DNA of 60,620 nt from an uncultured Saprospiraceae bacterium (GTDB taxonomy: Bacteria > Bacteroidota > Bacteroidia > Chitinophagales > Saprospiraceae), in NCBI GenBank assembly GCA_937929945.1, contig CALFUK010000057.1, forward strand, positions 1 through 60,620, given 5' to 3'. Made by a program: the position numbers and the translations under genes. A model generated the notes under the pieces. It had not been told where the DNA came from, made no database searches, and saw only the letters and a list, made by a program, of their open reading frames with translations. Below, piece after piece: positions 26,184 through 37,500 of this stretch; positions within the stretch are counted from its first letter, which is position 1, and every line of letters begins with the position of its first letter.

Positions 26184-27179
26184 TCAGTCACAAGACTGAA
26201 TCAAGGCCTCGAAGGTGGCATTATTCTTTACCTCAAAGCCAGCATTCAATGACACACAATTAGAGGCTATGAAATCAACAGATGCTGATGGCTGGATGAC
26301 AGCATCAGCGTAGATGATACCATCTGAAAACACACCTGAACTGATTGAACCAGACACTTCAGTCTCCTGTAGATCACAGGGACTGTATAGGTCATCAGAA
26401 TCTAGCACAATCACTTCATCACAACTGGCAGAAGCATCAAACACATTGACGCATAGCAGGATGCCACTAGTAGCACCAAAGAGCGGGCCGATGACTATAC
26501 CGACACCTATGACACCTTCCTTATCTCCATCTCCAGAATTATTGTTCAAATTTTGATAGAGGTTCATCACTCGGTGCCCCCAATTTGATTGAGCATCAGC
26601 GTAATTAAACGTATAGATTGTCTCCGCGATAAAATTGGAAAATCCGTGACTCGGATTAAAATGACCAGCAAAGGCTAAATTCTCTGCTACTGGAATAAAG
26701 TCTGTGCATGATCCTCCGAGCTCATTGTCAATTCTCTGAAATGGACAGCTTGCAGTAGTGGGGTGACAGTGAGCAAACACCTCATTATCATACAGATACT
26801 GAGCCCATGCTTGCGATACGATATCGATGCCCTCTCCGATACCCTGGAAGGCGAGTCCCTTCACAGGGCCACTACCATAATCGATGCCAGCTCTGGCAGT
26901 GCGCTCATCATTCATGAGGTACAGAGCCTGCTCCTGCCGACTCATATTATCCCATTCACTTTGTGGAGGAAGAAATAAATCTTGAATGGAATTGGGTATC
27001 AAGTTAAGCTGGATTTCTTCCTGCCGTCTTGCGTTGTTGTAGGTATTCGCTATCGCAGTGACAGAGAGAAATCCATCTGATGGAGGAATATCTTGATTAA
27101 GGTTGGAGGGATATTGGCAGAATAGAGGTACACCTAAGAAAATGAAATACAGTGACAGAAACCATTTATTGAGTTGCAT
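26184..27179 (-). CDS. Secreted CAP-domain protein with C-terminal stack domain
   Basis: A 331-residue exported protein with a signal peptide ending near FCQ. Residues about 75-250 form a CAP/SCP-like domain: MSRQEQALYLMNDERTARAG, AQYLYDNEVFAHCH, VAENLAFAG and WGHRVMNLYQ contain the His, Glu, Glu, His set expected for the CAP cavity. A six-Cys pattern suggests disulfides. The last 60 residues (ISSGVFSDGIIYADAVI...CVSLNAGFEVKNNATFEALIQSC) match the pattern of the 3-coathanger stack or filamentous repeat found at the end of many Bacteroidota secreted proteins. Its target is unknown; CAP proteins bind lipids or act on other cells. Confidence 0.82.
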   Translation of the reverse strand: MQLNKWFLSLYFIFLGVPLFCQYPSNLNQDIPPSDGFLSVTAIANTYNNARRQEEIQLNLIPNSIQDLFLPPQSEWDNMSRQEQALYLMNDERTARAGIDYGSGPVKGLAFQGIGEGIDIVSQAWAQYLYDNEVFAHCHPTTASCPFQRIDNELGGSCTDFIPVAENLAFAGHFNPSHGFSNFIAETIYTFNYADAQSNWGHRVMNLYQNLNNNSGDGDKEGVIGVGIVIGPLFGATSGILLCVNVFDASASCDEVIVLDSDDLYSPCDLQETEVSGSISSGVFSDGIIYADAVIQPSASVDFIASNCVSLNAGFEVKNNATFEALIQSCD

Positions 27180-27337
27180 CAGCAGAAATTATTTTGTGAA
27201 TCTATGAAAGATATTTCGATTTTGGAAGTATGCGGTAGCTATGATAAACGCTTACTAAAGCATCACACCATAGAAAGAAACGAGATGTTCGAGATGTTTG
27301 TTTTCCTTGTATGACTGGAATGTCGCGATAGAGCATC

Positions 27338-28024
27338 CTACTCCTGCTTGTCGAGTAGATCTGGTCTTCTATTTTTAGTATTCTCTATGGATGCATCGTA
27401 CCTCCAGTCAGTGATCTTCTGGTCATGTCCTGACAACAATACTGCTGGTACTTTTAGGCCTTTGTAGTCATTCGGTCTCGTATATACAGGTGGAGCTAAT
27501 AAGTCATCTTGAAACGAATCGGTCAATGCAGATGTTTCATTATTGAGGACACCGGGGATTAATCTACCGAGCGCATCAATGACGACAGCAGCAGCGATCT
27601 CTCCTCCAGACAAGACATAATCACCAATAGATATTTCTTGCGTCACATATAGTTTTCTGATTCTTTCATCTATGCCCTTGTAGTGTCCTGCGATCAATAA
27701 TAAATTTTTATGCAGTGACAATTTATTGGCCTCCTTTTGGTCAAAGGTCTTCCCTTCTGGAGTCATGTATATGACTTGGTCATAGTCTCTTTTTTCCTGA
27801 AGTGATTCGATACAATTGCCCAATGGCTCTGGCATCAGGACCATTCCTGCGCCACCTCCATACTGGTAGTCATCGATCTGCCGGCTCTTACCTTGTCCAT
27901 ATTCTCGTAGATTATGTATGTGCACACGCAGCAGCTGCTTGTCCTGGGCTCGCTTCATAATAGAGTGCCCGAGGAAAGAATCCATCAGTTCTGGTACGCA
28001 TGATATGAGGTCTATGTGCAACAT
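27338..28024 (-). CDS. trmD: tRNA (guanine(37)-N1)-methyltransferase
   Basis: A 228-residue SPOUT methyltransferase from ATG 28024 (MLHIDLISCVPELM), which makes m1G37 in tRNAs reading CNN codons and prevents frameshifting. Diagnostic segments are LREYGQGKSRQIDDYQYGGGAGMVL near 41-65, LLIAGHYKGIDER near 104-116 and the trefoil-knot block EISIGDYVLSGGEIAA near 126-141, followed by IPGVL. A longer frame begins within the upstream terminator hairpin and is not favoured. It is last in the minus-strand run cdaA, M20 peptidase, FKBP, trmD. The T-run of the FKBP terminator touches its start codon. Confidence 0.95.
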   Translation of the reverse strand: MLHIDLISCVPELMDSFLGHSIMKRAQDKQLLRVHIHNLREYGQGKSRQIDDYQYGGGAGMVLMPEPLGNCIESLQEKRDYDQVIYMTPEGKTFDQKEANKLSLHKNLLLIAGHYKGIDERIRKLYVTQEISIGDYVLSGGEIAAAVVIDALGRLIPGVLNNETSALTDSFQDDLLAPPVYTRPNDYKGLKVPAVLLSGHDQKITDWRYDASIENTKNRRPDLLDKQE

Positions 28025-28055
28025 AAAAAAAAGCGGCCCCAAGAGAGTGACCGCT
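28024..28055 (-). terminator. Hairpin and T-run between FKBP gene and trmD
   Basis: Read on the minus strand, AGCGGTC and GGCCGCT form a 7-pair stem (one G-T) with a 10-base loop, followed by eight T and then directly the ATG of trmD. It has the form of a Rho-independent terminator for the FKBP gene, which ends eight bases before it. Because it also forms the immediate leader of trmD, it may act as an attenuator. Confidence 0.75.
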
Positions 28056-28063
28056 GATTATTT

Positions 28064-28726
28064 TTATTCGATTCCTAATAATTCTATTTCGAAAATCAAA
28101 GTAGAGTGTGGTCCGATTAGAGGCCCTGCTTGTCTTTCTCCATATGCTAAATCCGATGGACAAAATATGCGGTGTTTTGACCCTACCTTCATCAGGGGTA
28201 CCGCTTCTTGCCAAGCCTGAATCACTTGATTAAGCCCAAAACTAATCGGCTCTCCCCTTTCTACAGAACTATCAAATACTCTACCATCGATCAATGTACC
28301 ATGATAATGCACTCTGACTTTATCGGTAGCGGATGGACTTGGACCATCACCTTCCGTCATGATTTCGTATTGTAGACCCGACTCAGTCGTCACGACTCCT
28401 TCTTTGGCCCCATTCTGTGCCAAAAATTCCTCACCTATTTTTTTACTCATTAGTTTTTGCTTTGTTTTTACATTAGATAATTCATTTCTAAAATAGACAT
28501 CCGCAATCTCTTGCGAAATCAATAGTTCTTCAGATTGTAATACGTCAGCTATAGCCTTAGAAACAATGTAGTGATTTACCTTGGTAAAGCCCTGCTCTTT
28601 GATATTCTGAGCTACGACGACTCCGATACTGTATGAGAGGCTGTCAGAGGCTGTCATTGGTATTTCATCTTGAGCATACAGCCCGAGAGATGCTAAGCAT
28701 AAAATGACGGTTATAATTTTATTCAT
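28064..28726 (-). CDS. Exported FKBP-type peptidyl-prolyl isomerase
   Basis: A 220-residue protein from ATG 28726 with signal peptide MNKIITVILCLASLGLYAQ. Residues about 25-110 are the helical FKBP_N dimerisation domain. Residues about 115-220 are the FKBP domain: ESGLQYEIMTEGDGPSPSATDKVRVHYHGTLIDGRVFDSS, FGLNQVIQAWQEAVPLM, and FCPSDLAYGERQAG, with the active-site Tyr, Asp and Trp present. It catalyses proline isomerisation during folding of envelope proteins. A frame 36 bases longer exists but would bury the signal peptide. Confidence 0.93.
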   Translation of the reverse strand: MNKIITVILCLASLGLYAQDEIPMTASDSLSYSIGVVVAQNIKEQGFTKVNHYIVSKAIADVLQSEELLISQEIADVYFRNELSNVKTKQKLMSKKIGEEFLAQNGAKEGVVTTESGLQYEIMTEGDGPSPSATDKVRVHYHGTLIDGRVFDSSVERGEPISFGLNQVIQAWQEAVPLMKVGSKHRIFCPSDLAYGERQAGPLIGPHSTLIFEIELLGIE

Positions 28727-28815
28727 GTACGTATCAGTTTTATAGATCAATGGTATCAACAAGTAGTAAAGCCAAAAATCGCTTGGATCGTTTGTTTACT
28801 TTGGTCTTTGTACTT

Positions 28816-30210
28816 TCAATGATTCGATTTTAACTTCTGATAATAAAGATAAAAATATGGTATAGTTTCGATACCCTTGTAATAGTTAAACAAACCATAA
28901 TTTTCATTCGGCGAGTGGATATCATCAGAATCTAAGCCGAAGCCTAACATCACAGACTTCACCCCGAATACCTCTTCAAACATGGCCACGATAGGTATAC
29001 TACCTCCTGATCGTTGAGGAATCGGCTTCTTACCATAGGTCTTCTCCATGGCCATTTCGGCCGCCTTGTATTCTATCGTATCAGTAGGCGTTACTGCTGG
29101 ATAGCCACCATGATGAGGTTTCACTTCTACGGTCACTCCTTTAGGTGCTATACTCCTAAAGTGCTCTTCGAATAATGTCGTGATCGCATCAGGTGTCTGA
29201 TTAGGTACGAGTCGCATACTGATCTTAGCAAAGGCCTTAGAAGGCAGAACCGTCTTAGCCCCCTCTCCGATGTAGCCTCCCCATATGCCATTCACATCCA
29301 GCGTAGGTCTAATGGAGGTACGCTCTAAGGTCGTATAGCCAGCTTCTCCCATGATCTCCTCTATCTTAAGGTCTTCTTTGTAGTCTGATAACTCGAATGG
29401 AGCTTCATTCATCGCTTTTCGCTCTGCGGCATCCACGATCACTACATCATCATAAAATCCAGGTATCGATATGCTCAGATCTTCATTTTTCAATGATGCA
29501 ATCATATCGCATAGTACATTGATGGGATTAGCCACTGCACCGCCGTATACACCTGAGTGGAGGTCTCGATTGGGGCCAGTCACTTCTACCTCCACATAGC
29601 TTAGCCCTCGTAGGCCAGTCGTAATCGATGGCACATCATTAGCAATCACCGAAGTGTCTGATAGCAAGACGACATCACAGGCTAACTTATCGACATGCGC
29701 TTTGCAAAAGATCTCTAAATGATCAGAGCCAATTTCCTCCTCACCCTCGATTAGGAATTTCATATTGCAGGGTAGATTTCCAGCAGCATTCATCGCTTCG
29801 AAAGCTTTCACATGCATATACATTTGACCTTTGTCATCACAGGCACCACGGGCGAAGATGGCACCATCAGGATGTATCGCAGTCTTTTTGATCACAGGCT
29901 CAAATGGTGGGGAGTCCCACAGCTCTAGCGGATCTGGCGGTTGCACATCATAGTGACCATAGACGAGCACTGTAGGTAAATCATCTGCGACCATTTTTTC
30001 TGCGTAGACGATCGGATGACCTGCTGTGGGATGTATCTCTGCTATATCTACCCCAGCCTTCTCCAGACTCTTTTTTACAAAGTCCGCCGCTTTGGCTACG
30101 TCATCAGTGTAAGCTGGGTCTGCACTGATGGAAGGTATCTTAAGCAGTTCGAGTAGCTCATCTAAGAATCTATCTTTGTTCGAGTTAATGTATTGTACTA
30201 CCGTTTCCAT
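28816..30210 (-). CDS. M20-family dipeptidase
   Basis: A 464-residue zinc peptidase of the M20 family, CNDP/carnosinase-like. Metal ligands are visible in LVYGHYDVQPPDPLELW near 82-98, the bridging DDKGQ near 133-137, the catalytic EGEEEIGS near 164-171 and the following LSDTS near 192-196, with a final His in SDDIHSPNENY near 441-451. The dimerisation lid domain lies at about 205-370. It has no signal peptide, so it hydrolyses dipeptides or small acylated amino acids in the cytoplasm. It lies 43 bases after cdaA on the same strand. Confidence 0.92.
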   Translation of the reverse strand: METVVQYINSNKDRFLDELLELLKIPSISADPAYTDDVAKAADFVKKSLEKAGVDIAEIHPTAGHPIVYAEKMVADDLPTVLVYGHYDVQPPDPLELWDSPPFEPVIKKTAIHPDGAIFARGACDDKGQMYMHVKAFEAMNAAGNLPCNMKFLIEGEEEIGSDHLEIFCKAHVDKLACDVVLLSDTSVIANDVPSITTGLRGLSYVEVEVTGPNRDLHSGVYGGAVANPINVLCDMIASLKNEDLSISIPGFYDDVVIVDAAERKAMNEAPFELSDYKEDLKIEEIMGEAGYTTLERTSIRPTLDVNGIWGGYIGEGAKTVLPSKAFAKISMRLVPNQTPDAITTLFEEHFRSIAPKGVTVEVKPHHGGYPAVTPTDTIEYKAAEMAMEKTYGKKPIPQRSGGSIPIVAMFEEVFGVKSVMLGFGLDSDDIHSPNENYGLFNYYKGIETIPYFYLYYQKLKSNH

Positions 30211-30253
30211 TAGAAATTATATATGATTAGTAATGATTGTTATTGGTTCAGCC

Positions 30254-31060
30254 TCACTGTTTGATGGTAAGGTGAGTCTTGATCAGAGTCTCTAAGTCCT
30301 GTATGGGAATGTCAATAAAAAGTTTTCCCTTGTGTGCGTATGATATCTTACCTGTCTCTTCAGATACGATGTATGCTACAGCAGTTGTCGCCTCTGATAT
30401 GCCTAAGGCCGCTCTGTGCCTCAGTCCAAGATTAGGATCTACATCAGTATTCTTGGATACTGGTAAGATCACACTGGCGGAGTGTATACGATCTCCAGAG
30501 ATGATCATGGCTCCATCATGAAGTGGAGCTTTGTTTTCAAATATATTTTCGATCAGCAGCTCTGATATCTTAGCATCGACTTTCACACCAGAACCACTCA
30601 GAATCTCTTCATTCATGTCTTGCATCAAGACCACCAGAGCTCCTGCCTTTCTCCTACTGAGTTTGACTAAGGCATTCTTGATGGTTTTGGCCAGGGAGCT
30701 GTACTGTTCTTCTACAGCAGATATCTCCTTTCCGAAGAATCGACTGAAGAATTGATTCCTGCCTTTCAGTGTATTATTACCGATCATCAGCAAGAAGCGT
30801 CTGATCTCTGGCTGAAATACGATAATCAAAATGATGGCTCCCAACTGAAAGACACTTCCTAACAGCATAGACAGCATTCTCAACTGAAATGTCTCGACTA
30901 CCAAATACGTCAGACTTAGTAAAATCAGGCCAATAAATATATTATAGCCCACTGATCCTTTCAGAAGCTTATACAGCAGATACAGAAGATAGCCTACGAT
31001 TAAGACATCCACCGCATCCGCTATTCGGATATTTTCAAAAAAATGTTTGGCTGATTCCAA
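30254..31060 (-). CDS. cdaA: Diadenylate cyclase CdaA
   Basis: A 268-residue membrane-bound diadenylate cyclase. Three N-terminal transmembrane helices (residues about 15-85) precede the DAC domain. The catalytic DGA is at 182-184 and RHR at 214-216, in PLHDGAMII and GLRHRAALG. It makes c-di-AMP from two ATP; in other bacteria this second messenger controls potassium, osmolyte and cell-wall homeostasis. The gene is transcribed away from the giant surface-protein gene over a 490-base AT-rich gap and probably drives the downstream M20 peptidase gene. Confidence 0.95.
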   Translation of the reverse strand: MESAKHFFENIRIADAVDVLIVGYLLYLLYKLLKGSVGYNIFIGLILLSLTYLVVETFQLRMLSMLLGSVFQLGAIILIIVFQPEIRRFLLMIGNNTLKGRNQFFSRFFGKEISAVEEQYSSLAKTIKNALVKLSRRKAGALVVLMQDMNEEILSGSGVKVDAKISELLIENIFENKAPLHDGAMIISGDRIHSASVILPVSKNTDVDPNLGLRHRAALGISEATTAVAYIVSEETGKISYAHKGKLFIDIPIQDLETLIKTHLTIKQ

Positions 31061-31550
31061 ATGTGATTATTTCTCTTTTTATTTCAAAGCTGATTAACGC
31101 TTTATTATTGTGTGATTCATAGTCTATCGAATGGGTATCATAGACGATACAAGTAACGCTTATTAGTCTTTTCAATACCCAAAATCTAAATTGACATATT
31201 GAAGATACAAACACAAATTATACCAGCTAATCTTGTCATATGTAATAAAATTATCTAATACATACTGTACAGACTGTGATATTACTACATATTATATATT
31301 TCTTTAAATTAATAGATCATCTCCTGTTTCCCCCGCACATCGGATCAATGTTACTCTTTAAATTCTAAATATTTGCCCCTTAATGCTCAATCAAGTTCGG
31401 AAATCCTTAAAAATCAGCAATTTAAATAATGAAAATAATTAATTTGTTTACTGAGTTTTACTAAATTTACCCGTTCAAAGGATTTATGAAATGCATATTG
31501 AAATTTTCCTTTGTGTAATCTGAACTTAATTAGCGTAAATAATCAACCTG
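31061..31550. other. AT-rich divergent regulatory gap
   Basis: This 490-base region separates cdaA (minus) from the giant secreted-protein gene (plus). It is markedly AT-rich and contains no open frame of note. TTTG and TAAATTTA words occur around 31443-31470 but their spacing does not fit the -33/-7 pair well. The promoter of the giant gene must lie here. I find no RNA gene or long repeat. Confidence 0.35.
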
Positions 31551-34500
31551 ATGCGTAAGCCAACAATCCCATCCTTGAAGCTCTTCAAAGCTATCTCGGC
31601 AACTTTATTAGTCCTGTGTGTTTTATTCACACTACCCTCTTTTACAATTGAGAATATCGAGGTGCCCACTACCCTCGTCGGTCCGCTTGACGGAGATGTC
31701 GATAATGATGGCATTCCTGACTTTGTCGATATGGATAGTGATAACGATGGCATACTCGACGAAGACGAAGGAGTGACCTGTTCCGTGGTAGATTTATCTC
31801 CGCTCAATGGAGAGACCGATGCCCTCACAGCTTTTAACAATGCCATGATTACTGTCGGTGGTGTTAACGGAGCTTTGATACAGATCGAGTCCCCCTTAGA
31901 GCTCAATGGCTCAGCCATGCAGGACGAATTTATCATCTCCAATGAACACATCTTAAGCTCAGGTAATGATTCTACCAGTCTTTTACTGGGTGTGGCTCAT
32001 GCTCCGGGAGAAACAGGATCAGCTAACTCACTAGGGACTAACTATACATTCTCACAGCCGGTATGTGGGTTTAACTTCAACCTCTATGACATTGATCGAA
32101 CGGATGAGGTAGCTGTAGTCGGATTTTTAAATGGCGTTGTGGTCCCTTATACAATAACCAGCATAGGTGTTTGCTTAGAAGCTGATGCAGCTGCCAGTAC
32201 AGTCAGAAGTATTTGCGATGTTCAGGCACGTCCCAGTAATAATAATGTATTTGAGCACAAGGCTATTATTGTTTTTGATGGATGTATAGATAGAATAGAA
32301 TTCGATTTATACGATTTTGATGATGGCAATGGTGGTTCTTTTACCTTCTTACCGGCCCCTGAGCCAATCTGTGTGGCGAGTGATACTGATGGAGATGGGA
32401 TCGCAGACGCATTTGACTTAGATTCAGATAATGATGGTATACCAGATGCTATAGAAGCATGTGGAGATATTTCTTTAGTCCTGGAAGAATGTACATTAGA
32501 TAATAATGGTGATGGTACCTACAGTGCTACACCTGGTGTGTTAGAAGGTTTGTGTGGCGATGCTCCCGTAGATACGGATGGTGACGGCATTGAAGACTTT
32601 AGAGATTTAGATAGTGATGGAGATGGATGCTCTGATGCCACTGAGGCTGGCACTAATTCTAATCCGAATGTAAATGATACTGAGGTATCAGATGGATACA
32701 GCATGCCAGCAGCTGGTATCAATGAGTGTGGCTTAGTATTAGATGGAATGACTGCTACCTGCGGTACACCCAGCTCTACTAGTTATATAGATGATACAGC
32801 TTCGGGTGCATGTGTAGTAGGAGTACCGGGCATAGAAATAGTCAAAGTAGGAATGCTTAATGATTCAAATGGCAATGGTTTTGCTGAAGTCGGAGAGACC
32901 ATATCATATATGTTCATTGTGACCAATACAGGAACAGTGCCACTGACAATGGTGAGTGTAGAAGATATTCAAGTAGTCGTGATGGGTGGCCCTATAGCTA
33001 CACTTGCTCCAGGAGAGATGGACAATACCACGTTCTCCGCTACTTACACGCTGACAGATGCAGACATACTCAATGGTATGGTGACCAATATGGCAACTGC
33101 CTCAGGTCTGGATCCAAATGGTGAACCAATTGAAGATGAAGACGAAGAAATTACCATGTTTGAAGCTGATGCAGAAATCATGTTGATGAAAACGGGGACC
33201 TTCAACGATGAAAATGGTGATGGCATAGCTCAACTAAATGAAACCATAACATACTCATTCATCGTCATCAACACTGGAAGTGTACCCCTTACCATGGTCA
33301 CAATTTCAGATGAATTGATTGATATCCAAGGTGGCCCTATTGATTTAGCGCCAATGTCTACTGATGATATGACCTTTACAGGGACATACGTCTTGACTCA
33401 GGCAGATTTAGACGAAGGTATGATAACTAATATGGCCACTGTATCTGGCAATGATCCTTCGGGCGTCGCAACCACTGATGATGACGATGACATGACTGAG
33501 CTCCCAGGAATGCCTGGAATAGATATAGACAAACTCAGCACTTTCAATGACTCCAATGGAAATGGACTCGCCGATGCCGGAGAGACCATCAGCTACAGTT
33601 TTGTGGTGACTAATACGGGAACTGTCACACTGCAAAGCATCATGGTATCAGATCCAATGTTGATGCTAGGTGGTATCACATTACCAAGTTTGGCTCCAGG
33701 AGCATCAGACAATACCACCTTCTCAGGCACATACACCTTGACACAAGATGATGTGGACGATGGAATGAAAATGAACCAAGCCTCAGTGACTGGTACTGAC
33801 CCTGAAGGTAATCCAACTGGAGATGATGATACTGAAATAACTGATCTACCTGGAATGCCTGGCATAGAAATAGTCAAAGCAGGAATGTTCAATGATACAG
33901 ATGGAGATGGTTTCCCTGAAGTTGGCGAGACTATCACGTATATGTTTATTGTGACTAATACTGGCAATGTGACTCTTTCAGGAATTGAGGTAACGGACCC
34001 ATTAGTGTCCGTTTCAGGCCAACAGATCGCTTCATTAGCTCCTGGCACCATGGATATGACAACTTTCTCAGGTATTTATGTCTTGACCCAAGATGATGTC
34101 AATCTTGGAAATGTTGAGAATACAGCCACTGTCAGAGCTACTGATCCAGATGATAATCCATTTACTGATACGAGCGATGAAGACACCCCATTAGCGCAGA
34201 ATCCAGAGATCATGCTCATGAAAACTGGAACATTCAATGATGAAAATGGTGATGGCGCAGCTCAGCCAGGAGAAACCATATCTTATGTATTTGTCGTCAT
34301 TAATACGGGTAATACAACGCTGACGAACATAGAACTAGATGACCCTACTATAGCGATTACGGGCACAGCGATCGATGTACTTCAACCTGGCGAAATGGAC
34401 AATACCACATTTACAGGTATCTATGTCATCAATCAAGTCGACATTGACGAAGGTGAGGTATTAAATAGTGCTTCAGTGATGGGGACGGACCCAGATGGTA

Positions 34501-37500
34501 TGACAATAGAAGATCCAGATGATGAGATCACTCCGTTACCACAGAGACCTAATATAGACGTATTAAAAATCGGAGCTTTTAATGATGAGAATGGTGATGG
34601 ACTTGGCCAACCTGGTGAAACCATAACTTTCTCATTCACTGTGACCAATAATGGAAATGTGACTCTAGAAGACGTTATAATTACTGATGACATGGTCATC
34701 GTCATGGGTGACCCTATCCCTGTGATGCGACCTGGTGATACTAACTCTACTCAATTCACAGGTATATATACCTTAATCCAGCAAGATATAGACAATGGTG
34801 GCGTAGTGAATCAAGCCATTGGCTCAGGTACGGATCCAGGTGGTAATCCGGTAGAAGATGACTCTGATGATCCTCTAGATCAAACTGATATAGATCCTGA
34901 CATGGATGGTGATCCTGACGATCCGACCGTCGTACCCGTTGGTCAGGACCCAATGATTTCACTACTCAAAATAGGAACATTGGCAGATCAAAACGGAGAT
35001 GGATTAGCTCAGGTTGGTGAAACGATTGATTATGAATTCGTAGTTACTAATACGGGTAATGTGACGCTAACTAATGTACGAGTCACTGACCCTGACATCG
35101 TGGTGATTGGTGGACCGATACCATCATTAGCTCCTGGAGAAACGGACAATACCACTTTCTCAGGAATGAGAGTATTGACACTTGAAGATCTTTTAACACT
35201 AGAAATAACAAATCAAGCCTTAGTTACTGGTACTGATCCTAATGATATGCCTGTGACTGATATATCAGATGATCCTAACGAACCAACTGATATCGACCCT
35301 GATTTCGATGGCGATCCTGATGATCCAACCATTGTCCCATTCTGTAGCGTCGACGTAGGCGATATCGTTGGTGGTCCAGATAAATGCCTAGATGAAGACG
35401 GTACAATGATCAATGCGACGCCAGTAGGCCAGACTATTGTCCCTACTGGATTTAGTACATTATATGTATTAACATCTAATCCTGGCTTCATCATAGAACA
35501 AGTGAATACGACACCTGACTTCACTGTAACTGAAGAAGGCGTCTATAAAATTCATACACTAATTGCACAGATTAGTGATCCTACTGATGGTAACTTTCTT
35601 GACCTATCAGTCGTCACGCCTGGTCAGACAAGTGCTGCAGAAGTATTAGAAATAGTAAGCTCCAATGGTATTTGTGCAGGACTGGATGTGGATGTTGACG
35701 ATATCCTAGTCTCTCCTTGTATTATAGATTTAACCAAAGAGCAGGTCTTCGAGAACCTCTTCGATGATGATGATGTCCTCTTGACTTATGAGCTGATCAT
35801 ACAGAATGATGGCGGCTTCGAAGTAAGAAATCTATCAATGCAGGATCCATTAGTTTTCTTCCCTGCTGCACTGCCAGCGTCTCCGCTAAATGCGACAAAT
35901 GTAGAATTAGAAATAACTAACATCGACGCTACTCAGCTTCCAGGTCTTGACCTGAGCTACACGGGTTATGACGGCAATACGGAGCTGTTTGACCAGACGG
36001 GTATTCTCATGCCTGGAGAAAGCTTCCGCGTAACCATTACGACAGAAGTTAGCTTAGATAGATATAGAGATCTTGGAGCGTTGCAATTTAATGAAGCCCA
36101 AGTACAAGGACTTGCCGTATCATCTGATGGCACACCGATAGAAGATATAGAAGACGACTCAGATGATCCAACAGTCTTGGATAATATTGATCCAGATGGT
36201 GATGGTGATCCTGATGATCCCACTCCTGTCATTCTGCCCGTATGTGATGAGCTAGTCTGTAATCAAGATCTGGTCATCAGCCTAAACAGAGAATGTAGAT
36301 TGGAAGTCACTCCTGATATGGTCCTAGAAGCACCATCGTTTCTCGGATTCTATGAAATCAATTTCTTCGATGATGACGGAAATAGTTTTGGAAATATATT
36401 GACACCTGAAGCTGTCAATTTTGTCCTGACATACGAAGTAGGTTGTGGCCAAAATAGCTGTTGGGGTACTGCCATAGTTGAGACTAATCAGCTCCCACAA
36501 CTAGAGGCCCCCTGTGCCTGCACAGAAGACGGTGTCTTGCCAGAAGATTGTAAAGTATGGTGCAGCGATGAAAATGTATTTCCTGATATCCTGATCTCTC
36601 CTGATGAGGTGAGAGAAGAATTCGGAGAGTGTGGCCCTGAGCTACTTAGACTCATCGTCAAAGAAGAAAGAACTGGTGACATCTGCGATCCAGAAGGAGA
36701 GCTCATCACCTTGAGATACACGGTTAAGGTCCTCAGACATGACAGAATCGAAGAAGTCGATCTACTCTGCCAGACCTATGCCATCCAAAAACTGGATATT
36801 GATGTGCCTGAATTCGAATTCAATGCTCATTTCGGATTTCCTAATGACATCAATCTCGATTGTAACTACTTAGATAATATCGATAGTGACATCGCCTATG
36901 AATTTGGTTCGCCTGAGTCTATCGAAGCACTCACTGGCAGTGGAAGCCTCGCCTTCCCTCATTATGTGGACAAGCACAGATTACAAACAGACACCATCAT
37001 CACTGCAGATACCATCCAAGTACCTGACGAATCTATGCAGATTCTCAGAGACACCATGGTCATGCAGGATGTAGATGGAGATGGAACACCTGAGTGGGTA
37101 CAAATCACTGTGGTAGATAAAGTACTCAAGGATGTGATTGTTCTGGACACTTTTGTCACAGATCCTAGATTCCCTCAAGTGCCGATCAGAAGCAGACTCT
37201 GTAATCTATTAGTCTCTAAATCTGACGTCGAATTCGAGGCCTGTGGTTCAGGTAAGAAGATACTGAGAGAATGGGTCATGATCGACTGGTGTGATGCCGA
37301 TATCCTTGTCAGGAATCTGCAGACCATCGAGATCAGAGATCTATCTGCTCCAGAAATACTCAAGCAAGTCGATGGAGAGCTCGTACCCGTCACTATGCTG
37401 GATGATGTATTTGCGAGTACTGAGCCGTGGACCTGTGGTGCTAAATTCCCACTGCCAGAACTACTCACCAGAGATAACTGTAGCGAAGACTTAGACGTCA

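Noticed and set aside
33593-34051. A 152-codon minus-strand frame, one of several serine- and proline-rich antisense frames within the giant gene.
   Set aside because: Antisense shadows of the Asp/Thr/Gly-rich repeats; composition is explained by the sense strand.
32821-35343. Regular repetition that could suggest a CRISPR-like or satellite array.
   Set aside because: The period is about 340-400 bases, the repeats stay in frame and vary at codon level; they are protein domain repeats.
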